NCBI RefSeq assembly: GCF_033542235.1
Contig: NZ_JAWRCU010000011.1
Coordinates: forward strand, 62,001-126,000
From: JAWRCU01 sp033542235
Lineage (GTDB): Bacteria > Pseudomonadota > Alphaproteobacteria > Rhizobiales > Rhizobiaceae
Direction: 5' to 3'
DNA length: 64,000 nucleotides
Shown: one piece after another, positions 27,052 to 35,343 of the stretch
Numbering within the stretch: position 1 is the first letter of the stretch
Layout: every line of letters begins with the position of its first letter
Notes under the pieces: model-generated
Database searches by the model: none
The model's input: only the letters and a program-made list of their open reading frames with translations
Told to the model about the DNA's origin: nothing
Made by a program: the position numbers and the translations under genes

Positions 27052-28866
27052 ATGACCGCTCTCGACACAGCAACGCCTGAAAGGCTCGAACCGTGGGAAC
27101 CTTGGCGAGCCGATTTCGTGCCCGCCGCCATCGTCGCGCTCATCATGCTCGGCTTGTATGCCGTGCAGGGCTTTTCGACGCTCTCCGACTCGCACGGCGA
27201 CAATGACAGCCTGCTGCGGCTGGTCGAGGTCCGCGATTTGATTGCGGGCCAAGGCTGGTATGACCTGCATCAGTACCGCATGGGCCCCGCCGGCGGCTTC
27301 GTGATGCATTGGTCGCGGATCGTCGACACGCCGATCGCTGCCATCATCCTCGCCGCGTCCGCCCTGACGGGCAGCATGGCACGGGGCGAGACCGTCGCCC
27401 TCGTCCTGTGGCCGACAATTCTGCTGGTGCTCGCCATGACATTCATCGTCAGGATCGCGCGGGCGCTTGGCGGCGAATGGTCGCTTCTACCGGCGCTCTT
27501 CGTCGGCGGCGGCACGCTGTATTATATCGGTGTCTTCGCGCCCGCCGATATCGATCATCACAATGTCCAGCTCGTGCTGACGCTCGCGGCGCTCAGCGCG
27601 CTCGTTGCCGGACGAGGCTCTGGATCAGAAGGCTTTGCATCGGGGCTGGCAGCAGGCGTTGCGTCTGCGCTGATGCTGGCGGTGGGCATGGAGACTTTGC
27701 CCTATGTCGCCGTGGCCGGGCTTGCCGCCGCAATCGGGTTTCTCGTCCGCGGCGACGAGGAGGCACATAGGGCATGCGGCTTCGGCTTGGGATTGGCCGG
27801 TCTCGGAATAGTGGCTTTCATAGGCACCGTGCCACCCGATGCGTGGCTTGCGCCGCAATGTGACGCCTATTCGACCCCGCAATTCACTGTCGCACTGATT
27901 GCCGGCGTCGGCCTGGCGATCGCCTCCGGCATCCGATCGCTGGGCAAGACACTGCTCAGCCGCTTCGTCAGCCTTTGTTTCTTGGGCATCGCCGTCGGCG
28001 CCATCACTGTGGTCTTCTTCCCGCAATGCGTGGCCGCACCCTATGCCGGCGTCGACCCGAAGTTCCAGAAGTTCTGGCTCGATGCCATCGAAGAGGCGCA
28101 GCCCTTCTGGAAGCTCGCCATGAAGGATCCGGCGATGGCGATGGGCTATTACGTGACGCCGTTGATCGGTCTCGTCATTCTGGCCCTGCGCGTTTGGAGA
28201 AGGGGTGCTGCTCGCACCGAAATCATCGTCGCCGCCTTCCTGGGTGCCGCCCTCGCCGTCAGCCTTTGGCAGGTGCGCGGCGCCGTCTTTGCGCTTCCTC
28301 TTGCCGTCATCCCGCTCGTCGCATGGATCGGCAGCTGGCGCGAGAGGGTCGCAGCCTCCGTCAGGCGGGCCACTTTCAAGATGGTGCTGGCCTGGCTGAT
28401 CTCGATACCGTTCATCTGGCATGTGTCCGCCGCAGCCCTTGTTGGCGCATTCGGCGGCCCCGGTTCCTCGAAGGCGGCATCGGCCGCAAGCTGCGACACG
28501 CCAGGCGATTTTGCCGCCCTTGCCGCAATGCCGGCGACCACCGTCCTTGCCATCTCGAACCTCGGCGCGCCGATCCTCGTCCATACGCATCATCGCGTCC
28601 TCGCCGGCCCCTATCACCGCAACGTTCACGGCGACCTCATCGCCTTCGAAGCCCTCTCCGGCACCGAGGACGAGGCGCGCAAGATCATCCGGGACAATGA
28701 TGTCGGGCTCGTCGCAATTTGCCGCGGCAATGGCGAGACCGCTGCGTTCCAACACTGGGCGCCTGCAGGCTTACTGGCGACGCTCGTCGGCGGCAGCACG
28801 CCTGCCTGGCTTGAAAAGCTCTCCGGGCCGACCGGCCAGGCGCTCGAAATCTACCGTGTCCGCTAG
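27052..28866 (+). CDS. STT3/GT-C-like polytopic membrane protein
   Basis: A 604-residue protein with about twelve hydrophobic spans and a soluble C-terminal domain. The first loop reads SDSHGDNDSLLRLVEVRDLI then GQGWYDLHQYRMGPAGGFVM and HWSRIVDTP, which resembles the acidic, metal-binding first loop of oligosaccharyltransferase STT3 and related GT-C enzymes. APADIDHHNVQLVLTLAAL is another conserved loop. The C-terminal region (from about residue 475) includes TTVLAISNLGAPILVHTHHR and HRNVHGDLIAFEALSGTED. No WWD motif of true STT3 was found, so it is called STT3-like. It lies in one run with GT2 and GtrA genes. The acceptor is unknown. Confidence 0.7.
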   Translation: MTALDTATPERLEPWEPWRADFVPAAIVALIMLGLYAVQGFSTLSDSHGDNDSLLRLVEVRDLIAGQGWYDLHQYRMGPAGGFVMHWSRIVDTPIAAIILAASALTGSMARGETVALVLWPTILLVLAMTFIVRIARALGGEWSLLPALFVGGGTLYYIGVFAPADIDHHNVQLVLTLAALSALVAGRGSGSEGFASGLAAGVASALMLAVGMETLPYVAVAGLAAAIGFLVRGDEEAHRACGFGLGLAGLGIVAFIGTVPPDAWLAPQCDAYSTPQFTVALIAGVGLAIASGIRSLGKTLLSRFVSLCFLGIAVGAITVVFFPQCVAAPYAGVDPKFQKFWLDAIEEAQPFWKLAMKDPAMAMGYYVTPLIGLVILALRVWRRGAARTEIIVAAFLGAALAVSLWQVRGAVFALPLAVIPLVAWIGSWRERVAASVRRATFKMVLAWLISIPFIWHVSAAALVGAFGGPGSSKAASAASCDTPGDFAALAAMPATTVLAISNLGAPILVHTHHRVLAGPYHRNVHGDLIAFEALSGTEDEARKIIRDNDVGLVAICRGNGETAAFQHWAPAGLLATLVGGSTPAWLEKLSGPTGQALEIYRVR

Positions 28867-29034
28867 AGCATTTTGCAGCCAAGTGGAATCACTTGGCGTC
28901 GCACAAATGCGGAAAAAACAAACACATAGAGCGGCAGCCCGGATTTATCGGGGCGTCAGCCGCTCTAGAGAATGGTCGCGAACCGAAGGTCGGTGCGACA
29001 AGAAGTTGCGGACTTTCGATAAGATCATGCTGCA
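28864..29034. repeat. Mosaic of rhizobial intergenic repeats
   Basis: Three parts are visible: CTAGAGCATTTTGCAGCCAA with the hairpin CCAAGTGGAATCACTTGG; a second hairpin with TAGAGCGGC (28927-28935) pairing GCCGCTCTA (28959-28967); and a degenerate GATAAGATCATGC-ending unit (about 28972-29033), like the one at 21236-21299. It is probably non-coding mosaic repeat DNA. Confidence 0.65.
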
Positions 29035-29229
29035 AAACACAAGAGCTATGGCGGGATGAATGACTCCGTCCAATTCATCGCGCTGTAGATGCCATGACCT
29101 GGCGACATTTGGCTTCCCGGTCATCCGCATGACCGCGGGAATCTTAAACAAATATACGTGGCGATACGTTTTCTTAAACGCTTTGCTGCCATTGTCCCGC
29201 GAAAAGGCCTGGCAAGGGCGGGAACAATA
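28867..29229. other. Repeat-rich intergenic region before the GGDEF/EAL gene
   Basis: The 363 bases consist largely of rhizobial repeat units (28864-29034) followed by about 190 bases with no recognisable gene, including an AT-rich patch (TAAACAAATATACG near 29145-29158) that may hold a promoter. Confidence 0.5.
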
Positions 29230-30594
29230 ATGACCATGATGTTTGGCGGCAGCCAGACCGGCAGAGAAACGGCTTCGGACTTGGCATTCACCGATCCGTT
29301 GACCGGGCTCGGAAACGTGCGGCGCTTCTTCGACAAGGTCGACCGTCTGATCGCCGAGCGCGCCGACGACCCGGCCCCGTTCACCGTGGGGATTCTCGAT
29401 CTCGATGGCTTCAAGCCGATCAACGACCTGTTCGGTCACAAGGCGGGCGACGAGATCCTGATCCAGGCGGCGATGCGGCTGCACGCCGCGATGCAAGGGC
29501 AGTCCGCCGTCACCCGCGTCGGCGCCGATGAGTTCGCCTTCCTGCTGCCGATGGTGTTCAGCGAGGAAGCGGCCAGCGAAAAGTCCAGGATGCTGATCGA
29601 GATCCTGTCGGCGCCCTATGACGTCGGCGAGCGCACCGCGCGCCTTTCCGCCTCTGTCGGCTGCTCGCTCTTCTATTCCGGCGACGAGACGACGGAGATC
29701 CTGGTCAACAAGGCCGAGACCGCACTCTACCAGGCCAAGCGTTCCGGCCGCGGCCGCGTCGTGGTCTATACGCGCGAGATGGAGGAGGCGGCAAAACGCG
29801 TCACCCGCATCGAGCAGGCGTTGCGCCGTGCCGTATCGTCCGGCGAGGTCGAGCCGCACTTCCAGCCCATCGTCGACCTGCATGACCGCCGGGTGGTCGG
29901 CTTCGAGACGCTCGCGCGCTGGACTGACCCCGACCTCGGCCACGTGCCGCCCTCGGTCTTTATCCCGATCGCGGAGGAGCGCGGCATCATCGGGCCGCTG
30001 TCGCAACTGGTGCTGCGCAAGGCGACAGAGGCGGCTCGGAGCTGGCCGCACGAACTGTTTCTCTCCTTCAACCTGTCGCCGTCGCAACTCGTCGACCAGA
30101 ACACCGGCCTGCACATATTGGCGATCCTCAATCGCACCGGCTTCGATCCGGCCCGGCTCGAGATCGAGATCACCGAGACCGGCCTGATGACCGATCCGGC
30201 TTCGGCCGAGAAGATCGTCAACGACCTCCGCCGTGTCGGGATCAGGGTTTCGCTCGATGATTTCGGCACCGGCCAGTCAAGTCTCGGACGGCTGCGCGAC
30301 TTCCGCTTCGACAAGCTGAAGATCGACCGCGCCTTCGTCTCCTCGATCCTCGACGATCGGCCCTCGGAGCATATCATTCGTGCCATCCTCGCCATGTGCG
30401 CTGGTCTCGGCATGGAGGTCGTCGCCGAGGGCATCGAGGAGGAGGCGCAGGCCGAGAGATTGATCCAGTTCGGTTGCAGCGGAGGCCAGGGCTATCTCTT
30501 CGGCAAGCCGGCCGACGCCGATGCCACGCTGGGCTTTTTGCGCGAGACGCTCTACCGCGCAGACGAGCCTGCCTGGCAGACAAGAACCGCTTAG
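29230..30594 (+). CDS. GGDEF-EAL domain protein with altered signature motifs
   Basis: About 454 residues: GGDEF-like domain (about 20-185) and EAL-like domain (about 200-445), the pairing that makes or degrades cyclic di-GMP. The diguanylate cyclase signature is RVGADEF, with Ala in place of the second Gly. The EAL signature is GFETLARW, with Thr replacing Ala. Other phosphodiesterase residues look intact: ITETGLM, LDDFGTGQSSL, KIDRAFV and VVAEGIEEEAQ. So it may be a phosphodiesterase or a regulatory binder; the cyclase half is doubtful. There is no sensor domain or membrane span. The GTG at 29158 would add 24 residues, but the ATG at 29230 follows GGGCGGGAAC. Confidence 0.85.
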   Translation: MTMMFGGSQTGRETASDLAFTDPLTGLGNVRRFFDKVDRLIAERADDPAPFTVGILDLDGFKPINDLFGHKAGDEILIQAAMRLHAAMQGQSAVTRVGADEFAFLLPMVFSEEAASEKSRMLIEILSAPYDVGERTARLSASVGCSLFYSGDETTEILVNKAETALYQAKRSGRGRVVVYTREMEEAAKRVTRIEQALRRAVSSGEVEPHFQPIVDLHDRRVVGFETLARWTDPDLGHVPPSVFIPIAEERGIIGPLSQLVLRKATEAARSWPHELFLSFNLSPSQLVDQNTGLHILAILNRTGFDPARLEIEITETGLMTDPASAEKIVNDLRRVGIRVSLDDFGTGQSSLGRLRDFRFDKLKIDRAFVSSILDDRPSEHIIRAILAMCAGLGMEVVAEGIEEEAQAERLIQFGCSGGQGYLFGKPADADATLGFLRETLYRADEPAWQTRTA

Positions 30595-30620
30595 GGATAA
30601 GTGGCGGGTCTTCGTTTGCT

Positions 30621-31421
30621 TCAAGCTTTGGGGCCGAGCCGGGCAGCCATGTCTTCCATGACTGCGTGTCCCGCTTGCGTGACCAGCGGTGCCCATTCTG
30701 CGAGCCGCGCGAGCCCGATGCGGTAGGAAGGCGCGGTCACCGACACGCCGGCGACGAAGCTGCGGTCACGCGAATGGATGGGGGCGGCGACACAGTGGAT
30801 GCCGGGCTCGTGCTCCTGGCGGTCAAATGCGATGCCGGTGCGGCGGATTTCGTCTATTTCGGCGCGAAGGGCCGCCCGGTCGGCCAACGTGCTTTCGGTA
30901 TGGCGATGGAAGATCATCGTCGCGATGCGCTTTTCGAGCTCGGCATCCGGCAGCGCCGAAAGCGCGGCCTTGCCGACCCCGGTGCAGTAGACCGGCGAGG
31001 CATTGCCGATCTGCGAGTGCATGCGCACCGCCTGGCGGCCCTCCACCTTGTCGAGATAGATCACCTCGACTCCCTGAAGGACGCCGAGATGGACGGTCTC
31101 GCCGGTCGCCTCGTGGAGGTGGCGCAAATGCGGCTCGGCGATGGCGCGGAACTGGTTGGCGGACCACGCGAGCGAAGCAAGTTTCAGGAGCTTGATGCCG
31201 AGCTCGTAGGAATGATCGGCCCGCACCGTGAGCAGCTCCTCCTCGATGAGGTTCGAAACTTGCCGGTGGAGCGTGCCGCGCGGCTGGTCGACGAGGCCGA
31301 GCAGGTCGGTGAAGCGAAGTGGCGTCGGTGAAGCGGCAACCGCTTCGAGCACGTCGATTGCCTTGCCCAGAGTTCCGGTAGCATTTGTTCGCGTTGCGTT
31401 CTCCCCGCCGGATTTCGTCAT
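30621..31421 (-). CDS. IclR-family transcriptional regulator of the galactoside operon
   Basis: A 266-residue IclR-type protein. The N-terminal winged helix (about 18-85) includes LGKAIDVLEAVAASPTPLRF and PRGTLHRQVSNLIEEELL; the effector domain includes GKAALSALPD and CVAAPIHSRDRSFVAGVSVT. GGAGGAGAA precedes the ATG at 31421; the frame continues upstream for hundreds of bases but is not coding there. It is divergent from the alpha-galactosidase gene, and two palindromes in the 120-base gap are candidate operators. It probably represses or activates the 31542-36224 operon in response to a galactose derivative. Confidence 0.9.
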   Translation of the reverse strand: MTKSGGENATRTNATGTLGKAIDVLEAVAASPTPLRFTDLLGLVDQPRGTLHRQVSNLIEEELLTVRADHSYELGIKLLKLASLAWSANQFRAIAEPHLRHLHEATGETVHLGVLQGVEVIYLDKVEGRQAVRMHSQIGNASPVYCTGVGKAALSALPDAELEKRIATMIFHRHTESTLADRAALRAEIDEIRRTGIAFDRQEHEPGIHCVAAPIHSRDRSFVAGVSVTAPSYRIGLARLAEWAPLVTQAGHAVMEDMAARLGPKA

Positions 31422-31461
31422 TTCTCCTCCGGTTGTGCCCGGCGCTTGACGGTGTCCGTTC

Positions 31462-31491
31462 TTGACAGTGAAACTACTTGATCGGAATAAT
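31462..31491 (+). promoter_or_regulatory. Candidate promoter of the alpha-galactosidase operon
   Basis: TTGACA at 31462-31467, an 18-base spacer and AATAAT at 31486-31491 resemble a sigma-70 promoter. The -10 region coincides with the first palindrome (31484-31493), so a bound regulator could block or shape RNA polymerase access. Confidence 0.5.
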
Positions 31492-31526
31492 TCTGAATAG
31501 TCAAATTGCGTTCCAAATAATGGAAC
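31484..31526. promoter_or_regulatory. Candidate IclR operators
   Basis: GAATAATTC lies within 31485-31493 and GTTCCA-AATAA-TGGAAC, a perfect 6-bp inverted repeat, spans 31510-31526. GGAA/TTCC palindromes are common for IclR-family sites. They sit between the divergent regulator and the alpha-galactosidase gene, 15 bases before the latter's ATG for the second. Confidence 0.55.
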
Positions 31527-31541
31527 TAGCTGGAGCCCGAC

Positions 31542-32918
31542 ATGAAAAGCGATCCCAAGCTTGCCTTCATCGGCGCCGGTTCGACCGTCTTCATGAAGAA
31601 CATCATCGGCGACACTTTGCAGCGCCCGGCTCTTTCCGGCGCGACTATCGCACTGATGGACATCAACCCCGCGCGGCTGGAGGAATCGGAGATTGTCGCC
31701 CGCAAGCTGGTGAAATCGCTCGGTGCGTCGGCAAAGGTCGAGACCCATACTGATCAGAAGAAGGCGCTCGCCGGCGCCGATTTCGTAGTGGTCGCCTTCC
31801 AGATCGGCGGCTATGAGCCGGCAACCGTCATCGACTTTGAGGTGCCCAAACGCTTCGGCCTGAGGCACACCATCGCCGATACGCTCGGCGTCGGCGGCAT
31901 CATGCGCGGGCTGCGCACCGTGCCGCATCTTTGGAAGATCTGCGAGGACATGCTCGAGGTCTGTCCGGATGCGGTGATGCTGCAATACGTCAACCCGATG
32001 GCGATCAACACCTGGGCGATCGCCGAGAAATACCCAGAGATCAAGCAGGTCGGACTGTGCCACTCGGTGCAAGGCACGGCCGAGGAGCTTGCCCGCGATC
32101 TCGACATCCCGATCGAGGAAATCCGCTATCGCGCGGCGGGCATCAACCATATGGCTTTCTATTTGAATTTCGAGCATCGCCAGCCGGATGGCTCGTACAG
32201 CGATCTCTATCCGGCGCTGCGCCGCGGCTATCTCGAAGGGCGATTCCCGAAGCCGAGCAGCTGGAACCCGCGCTGCCCCAACAAGGTGCGCTACGAGATG
32301 CTGATGCGGCTCGGCTATTTCGTCACCGAGAGCTCCGAGCATTTCGCCGAATACACGCCCTATTTCATCAAGGACGGCCGCGAGGACCTGATTGAGAAGT
32401 TCGGCATCCCGCTCGACGAATATCCCAAGCGCTGCATCGAGCAGATCGAGCGGTGGAAGACCCAGGCCGAGGAGTATCGCAACACCGACACGATCGAGGT
32501 GAAGTCCTCGCGCGAATATGCGTCATCGATCATGAACTCGGTGTGGACCGGCGAGCCGTCCGTCATCTACGGCAATGTGCGCAACAACCAGTGCATCACC
32601 TCGCTGCCTGCCGCCTGTGCGGCGGAGGTGCCCTGCCTCGTCGACCACAACGGCATTCAGCCGACCCATGTCGGCGCGCTGCCGCCGCAGCTCACGGCAC
32701 TCATCCGCACCAACATCAACTTGCAGGAGCTCACTGTAGCGGCGCTTGTGACGGAGAACCCGGAGCACGTTTATCACGCGGCCATGCTCGACCCGCACAC
32801 GGCGGCCGAGCTCGATCTCGGCCAGATATGGGACTTGGTGGATCAGCTCGTCGCCGCGCATGGCGACTGGCTTCCCGAGTGGCTGCGCCCGAAAACCCGC
32901 AGAAAAGCCGCAGTCTGA
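31542..32918 (+). CDS. melA: GH4 family alpha-galactosidase
   Basis: NAD- and Mn-dependent glycosidase of 458 residues, family GH4, resembling MelA and rhizobial AgaL. It would release galactose from melibiose, raffinose or similar alpha-galactosides in the cytoplasm. NAD-binding text is KLAFIGAGSTVFMKNIIGD; metal- and substrate-binding features are LCHSVQGTAEE, with the catalytic-region Cys, and GINHMAFYLNFEHRQ, with His. QYVNPMAINTWA is also typical. It is the first gene of the galactose run. No transporter lies in this window, so uptake genes must be elsewhere. The symbol melA reflects family similarity; agaL would be the rhizobial name. Confidence 0.92.
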   Translation: MKSDPKLAFIGAGSTVFMKNIIGDTLQRPALSGATIALMDINPARLEESEIVARKLVKSLGASAKVETHTDQKKALAGADFVVVAFQIGGYEPATVIDFEVPKRFGLRHTIADTLGVGGIMRGLRTVPHLWKICEDMLEVCPDAVMLQYVNPMAINTWAIAEKYPEIKQVGLCHSVQGTAEELARDLDIPIEEIRYRAAGINHMAFYLNFEHRQPDGSYSDLYPALRRGYLEGRFPKPSSWNPRCPNKVRYEMLMRLGYFVTESSEHFAEYTPYFIKDGREDLIEKFGIPLDEYPKRCIEQIERWKTQAEEYRNTDTIEVKSSREYASSIMNSVWTGEPSVIYGNVRNNQCITSLPAACAAEVPCLVDHNGIQPTHVGALPPQLTALIRTNINLQELTVAALVTENPEHVYHAAMLDPHTAAELDLGQIWDLVDQLVAAHGDWLPEWLRPKTRRKAAV

Positions 32919-33002
32919 CCGGGTCCATCGACGGGGCTTTACGTCGCGGCCTTTCTCGTTCAAGGGCTGCGCACCGAAATAGAGGATTGGGGAGATGCCG
33001 GC

Positions 33003-33770
33003 ATGATGCCATCCGCGAAATTTGCTGACCTCGAAGGGGCCTCGGTGCTGATCACCGGCGGCGGGTCGGGCATCGGCGCGGCGCTTACGGAAGGCTTCAT
33101 GCGCCAGAAAGCAAAGGTAGCCTTCATCGACATCGCTGAAGGGCCGAGCAACGCGCTCGCCGACCGGCTCGAAAACGAGCTGGGCGCTCGGGCGCTCTTC
33201 ATCAAGGCCGACCTGCGCGACATCGAGGCCCTGCGTGCGGCCGTGGCAAAGGCGGCCGCCGCACATGGGGACGTCACCGTCCTCGTCAACAATGCGGCGC
33301 TCGACGACCGCCACGCGGTGGAAGACGTTTCCGTCGAGTTCTGGGACAACAACCAGGCGATCAACCTGCGCCCGCAATTCTTCACCGCGCAGGCTGTGGC
33401 GCCGGGTATGAAGAAGGCGGGCCGCGGCTCGATCGTCAACTTCACCTCGACCTCGTTTCTCATCAATCACCCGGACTTGCCGTCCTACACGGCGGCCAAG
33501 GCCGGTGTCATCGGCCTCACCAAAGGCCTTGCCGGGCGGCTCGGCCGCGACGGCATCAGGGTGAATGCCATCGCGCCGGGCTGGGTGATCACCGAGCGGC
33601 AGCAGGCGCTTTGGGTGACCGAGGAGGCGCTTGCCGCCCATGTCGCCAAGCAGAGCATCAAGGAAGTGATGCGGGCCGACGATCTCGTCGGACCGGTGCT
33701 GTTCCTCGCCTCCGACGCCTCGCGCATGCTGACGGCGCAGACGCTGATCGTGGACGGAGGCTATCTGTGA
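33003..33770 (+). CDS. SDR oxidoreductase, probable galactose dehydrogenase
   Basis: A 255-residue short-chain dehydrogenase. The nucleotide-binding loop is LITGGGSGIGAALTEGF, NNAAL follows, and the catalytic Ser, Tyr and Lys are in FTSTSFLINHPDLPSYTAAK. Lys, Tyr spacing is normal. It sits between an alpha-galactosidase gene and the later enzymes of galactonate breakdown, so oxidation of galactose to galactono-lactone is the natural role. The ATG at 33003 has GGGGAG eight bases upstream. Its stop overlaps the next start as GTGA. Other sugars such as L-arabinose are possible; only context selects galactose. Confidence 0.85.
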   Translation: MMPSAKFADLEGASVLITGGGSGIGAALTEGFMRQKAKVAFIDIAEGPSNALADRLENELGARALFIKADLRDIEALRAAVAKAAAAHGDVTVLVNNAALDDRHAVEDVSVEFWDNNQAINLRPQFFTAQAVAPGMKKAGRGSIVNFTSTSFLINHPDLPSYTAAKAGVIGLTKGLAGRLGRDGIRVNAIAPGWVITERQQALWVTEEALAAHVAKQSIKEVMRADDLVGPVLFLASDASRMLTAQTLIVDGGYL

Positions 33771-34714
33771 CGCAACCCGCGCCGGCTTTCGCAGCGGTCG
33801 ACTGGGGCACCACGCGCTTTCGTGCCTGGCTGCTCGATGAAGCCGGCGAAGTCATTGCGGAACGGCGCAGCGAAGAGGGTCTTCTCTCTCTGTCGCGCGA
33901 CCGTTTCGCGGAGGTGCTCGAAGGTCATCTCGAGGCGATGGGCGCAGATTCCTCTCTGCCGGTGGTGATCTGCGGCATGGCGGGATCGCGGCAGGGCTGG
34001 ATCGAGGCGCCCTATGTGCCGACCCCTGCGTCGCTTGCAGAGATCTTCACGAGCGCCGTTGCGGTGCCGGGAACCAGACGGGACGTCCGCATGGTGCCGG
34101 GAGTGGCGCAACGCGACCCCGCCCGGCCCGACGTGATGCGCGGCGAGGAGACGCAGCTTGCCGGCGTCGCCGGACTTCATAAGGGCGATGATCTCATCGT
34201 CTGCATGCCCGGCACCCATTCGAAATGGGTCGAGCTCGAGAGCGGAGCAATCAAGCGCTTCTCGACATGGATGACGGGCGAACTTTTCTCCGTCTTGGCC
34301 GGGCATTCGATCCTGCGCCATTCCGTCGGCGCAGAGCCTGCCCGCGTAGCGCCCGGCGACGCCGTCTTCGGCGCCTGGCTCGACGACGGACTGGCCAATC
34401 CGGGCGATGCCGCCTCGCGGCTCTTTCGTATCCGCGCGTCGACGCTGCTCCTCGACATGCGGCCTGCCGAGGCCTCGGCAGCTCTGTCGGGCCTGCTGAT
34501 CGGCAGCGAGGTCGCCTCGGCGAAGGGCATGTTCGGTGAGCAGAAGAAACTGGTCCTCGTCGTATCCGGCCCGCTTGGCGACCTCTATTCGGAAGCCTTG
34601 AAGCGCGCCGGCTTCTCGGCGACGCTGGTCGATGCCGATACGGCCGCGCGCCGCGGACTGGCCGAGGCCGCGCGGCGCAACTTCCTCGACGGCACGCGAA
34701 GGAAAGAAGCATGA
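33767..34714 (+). CDS. dgoK: 2-dehydro-3-deoxygalactonokinase
   Basis: Kinase of 315 residues that phosphorylates 2-keto-3-deoxygalactonate using ATP in the DeLey-Doudoroff pathway. The N-terminal phosphate-binding loop is FAAVDWGTTRFRAWLLDEAG, GMAGSRQGW follows, and VCMPGTHSKWVELESGAIKR near residue 145 is strongly conserved in DgoK. GTG at 33767 overlaps the SDR stop by four bases and has GGAGG upstream, so it is preferred to the much longer open frame. Its own stop overlaps the aldolase start as ATGA. The tight overlaps show a single operon. Confidence 0.93.
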   Translation: MTQPAPAFAAVDWGTTRFRAWLLDEAGEVIAERRSEEGLLSLSRDRFAEVLEGHLEAMGADSSLPVVICGMAGSRQGWIEAPYVPTPASLAEIFTSAVAVPGTRRDVRMVPGVAQRDPARPDVMRGEETQLAGVAGLHKGDDLIVCMPGTHSKWVELESGAIKRFSTWMTGELFSVLAGHSILRHSVGAEPARVAPGDAVFGAWLDDGLANPGDAASRLFRIRASTLLLDMRPAEASAALSGLLIGSEVASAKGMFGEQKKLVLVVSGPLGDLYSEALKRAGFSATLVDADTAARRGLAEAARRNFLDGTRRKEA

Positions 34715-35343
34715 GCGCGTCCTGGCCTAAGCTGAAACGCGACATCGTCGCCATCCTGCGAGGCCTTCAGCCGCATGAGGCGAAGGCCGTCGGCCGCGCC
34801 GTGTTCGAAGCCGGCATCGAGGCGATCGAGGTGCCGCTCAACTCGCCCGACCCGTTCCGTTCGATCGAGACGATCATAGAGGAATTGCCCGGGACCGCAT
34901 TGGTCGGCGCCGGCACGGTTCTGACGGTTGCCGACGTCAGCCGGCTGGCAGATGCCGGCGGCAGGCTTCTGGTTGCGCCGAATGTGGATGCCGACGTCCT
35001 TGCCCGCGCCGCCGAGCTGTCGATCGTCACCATGCCCGGCGTCTTCACGCCGACTGAGGCTTTTACCGCAATCAAGGCGCAGGCGTCGGCGCTGAAATTC
35101 TTTCCGGCGAGCGTGCTCGGACCGAAAGGCATTGCCGCAATCGGCGCGGTGCTTCCGAAAGACGTGGTGGTCGGCGTGGTCGGCGGCGTCTCGGAAGCCG
35201 ATTTCGCCGACTTTGCCAGGATCGGCGTCAGGACCTTCGGCCTCGGCTCGAGCCTTTACAAGCCCGGCATGAGCGCGGCCGATGTGGGCAACCGGGCAAA
35301 GGCGGCAGTCGCGGCTTGGGACAGCGTTTTCGGAGAGGGATGA
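34711..35343 (+). CDS. dgoA: 2-dehydro-3-deoxy-6-phosphogalactonate aldolase
   Basis: A 210-residue class I aldolase of the KDPG/KDPGal family that splits 2-keto-3-deoxy-6-phosphogalactonate to pyruvate and glyceraldehyde 3-phosphate. The Schiff-base Lys lies in ALKFFPAS (near residue 130), and the catalytic Glu is in AIEVPLNSPDP (near 39). GAGTVLTVADVSRL and GGVSEADFADFARIGVRTFG are also characteristic. It overlaps dgoK by four bases and the SMP-30 gene by four bases. The fused aldolase-dehydratase form seen in some bacteria is not present; this is the aldolase domain alone. Confidence 0.92.
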   Translation: MSASWPKLKRDIVAILRGLQPHEAKAVGRAVFEAGIEAIEVPLNSPDPFRSIETIIEELPGTALVGAGTVLTVADVSRLADAGGRLLVAPNVDADVLARAAELSIVTMPGVFTPTEAFTAIKAQASALKFFPASVLGPKGIAAIGAVLPKDVVVGVVGGVSEADFADFARIGVRTFGLGSSLYKPGMSAADVGNRAKAAVAAWDSVFGEG

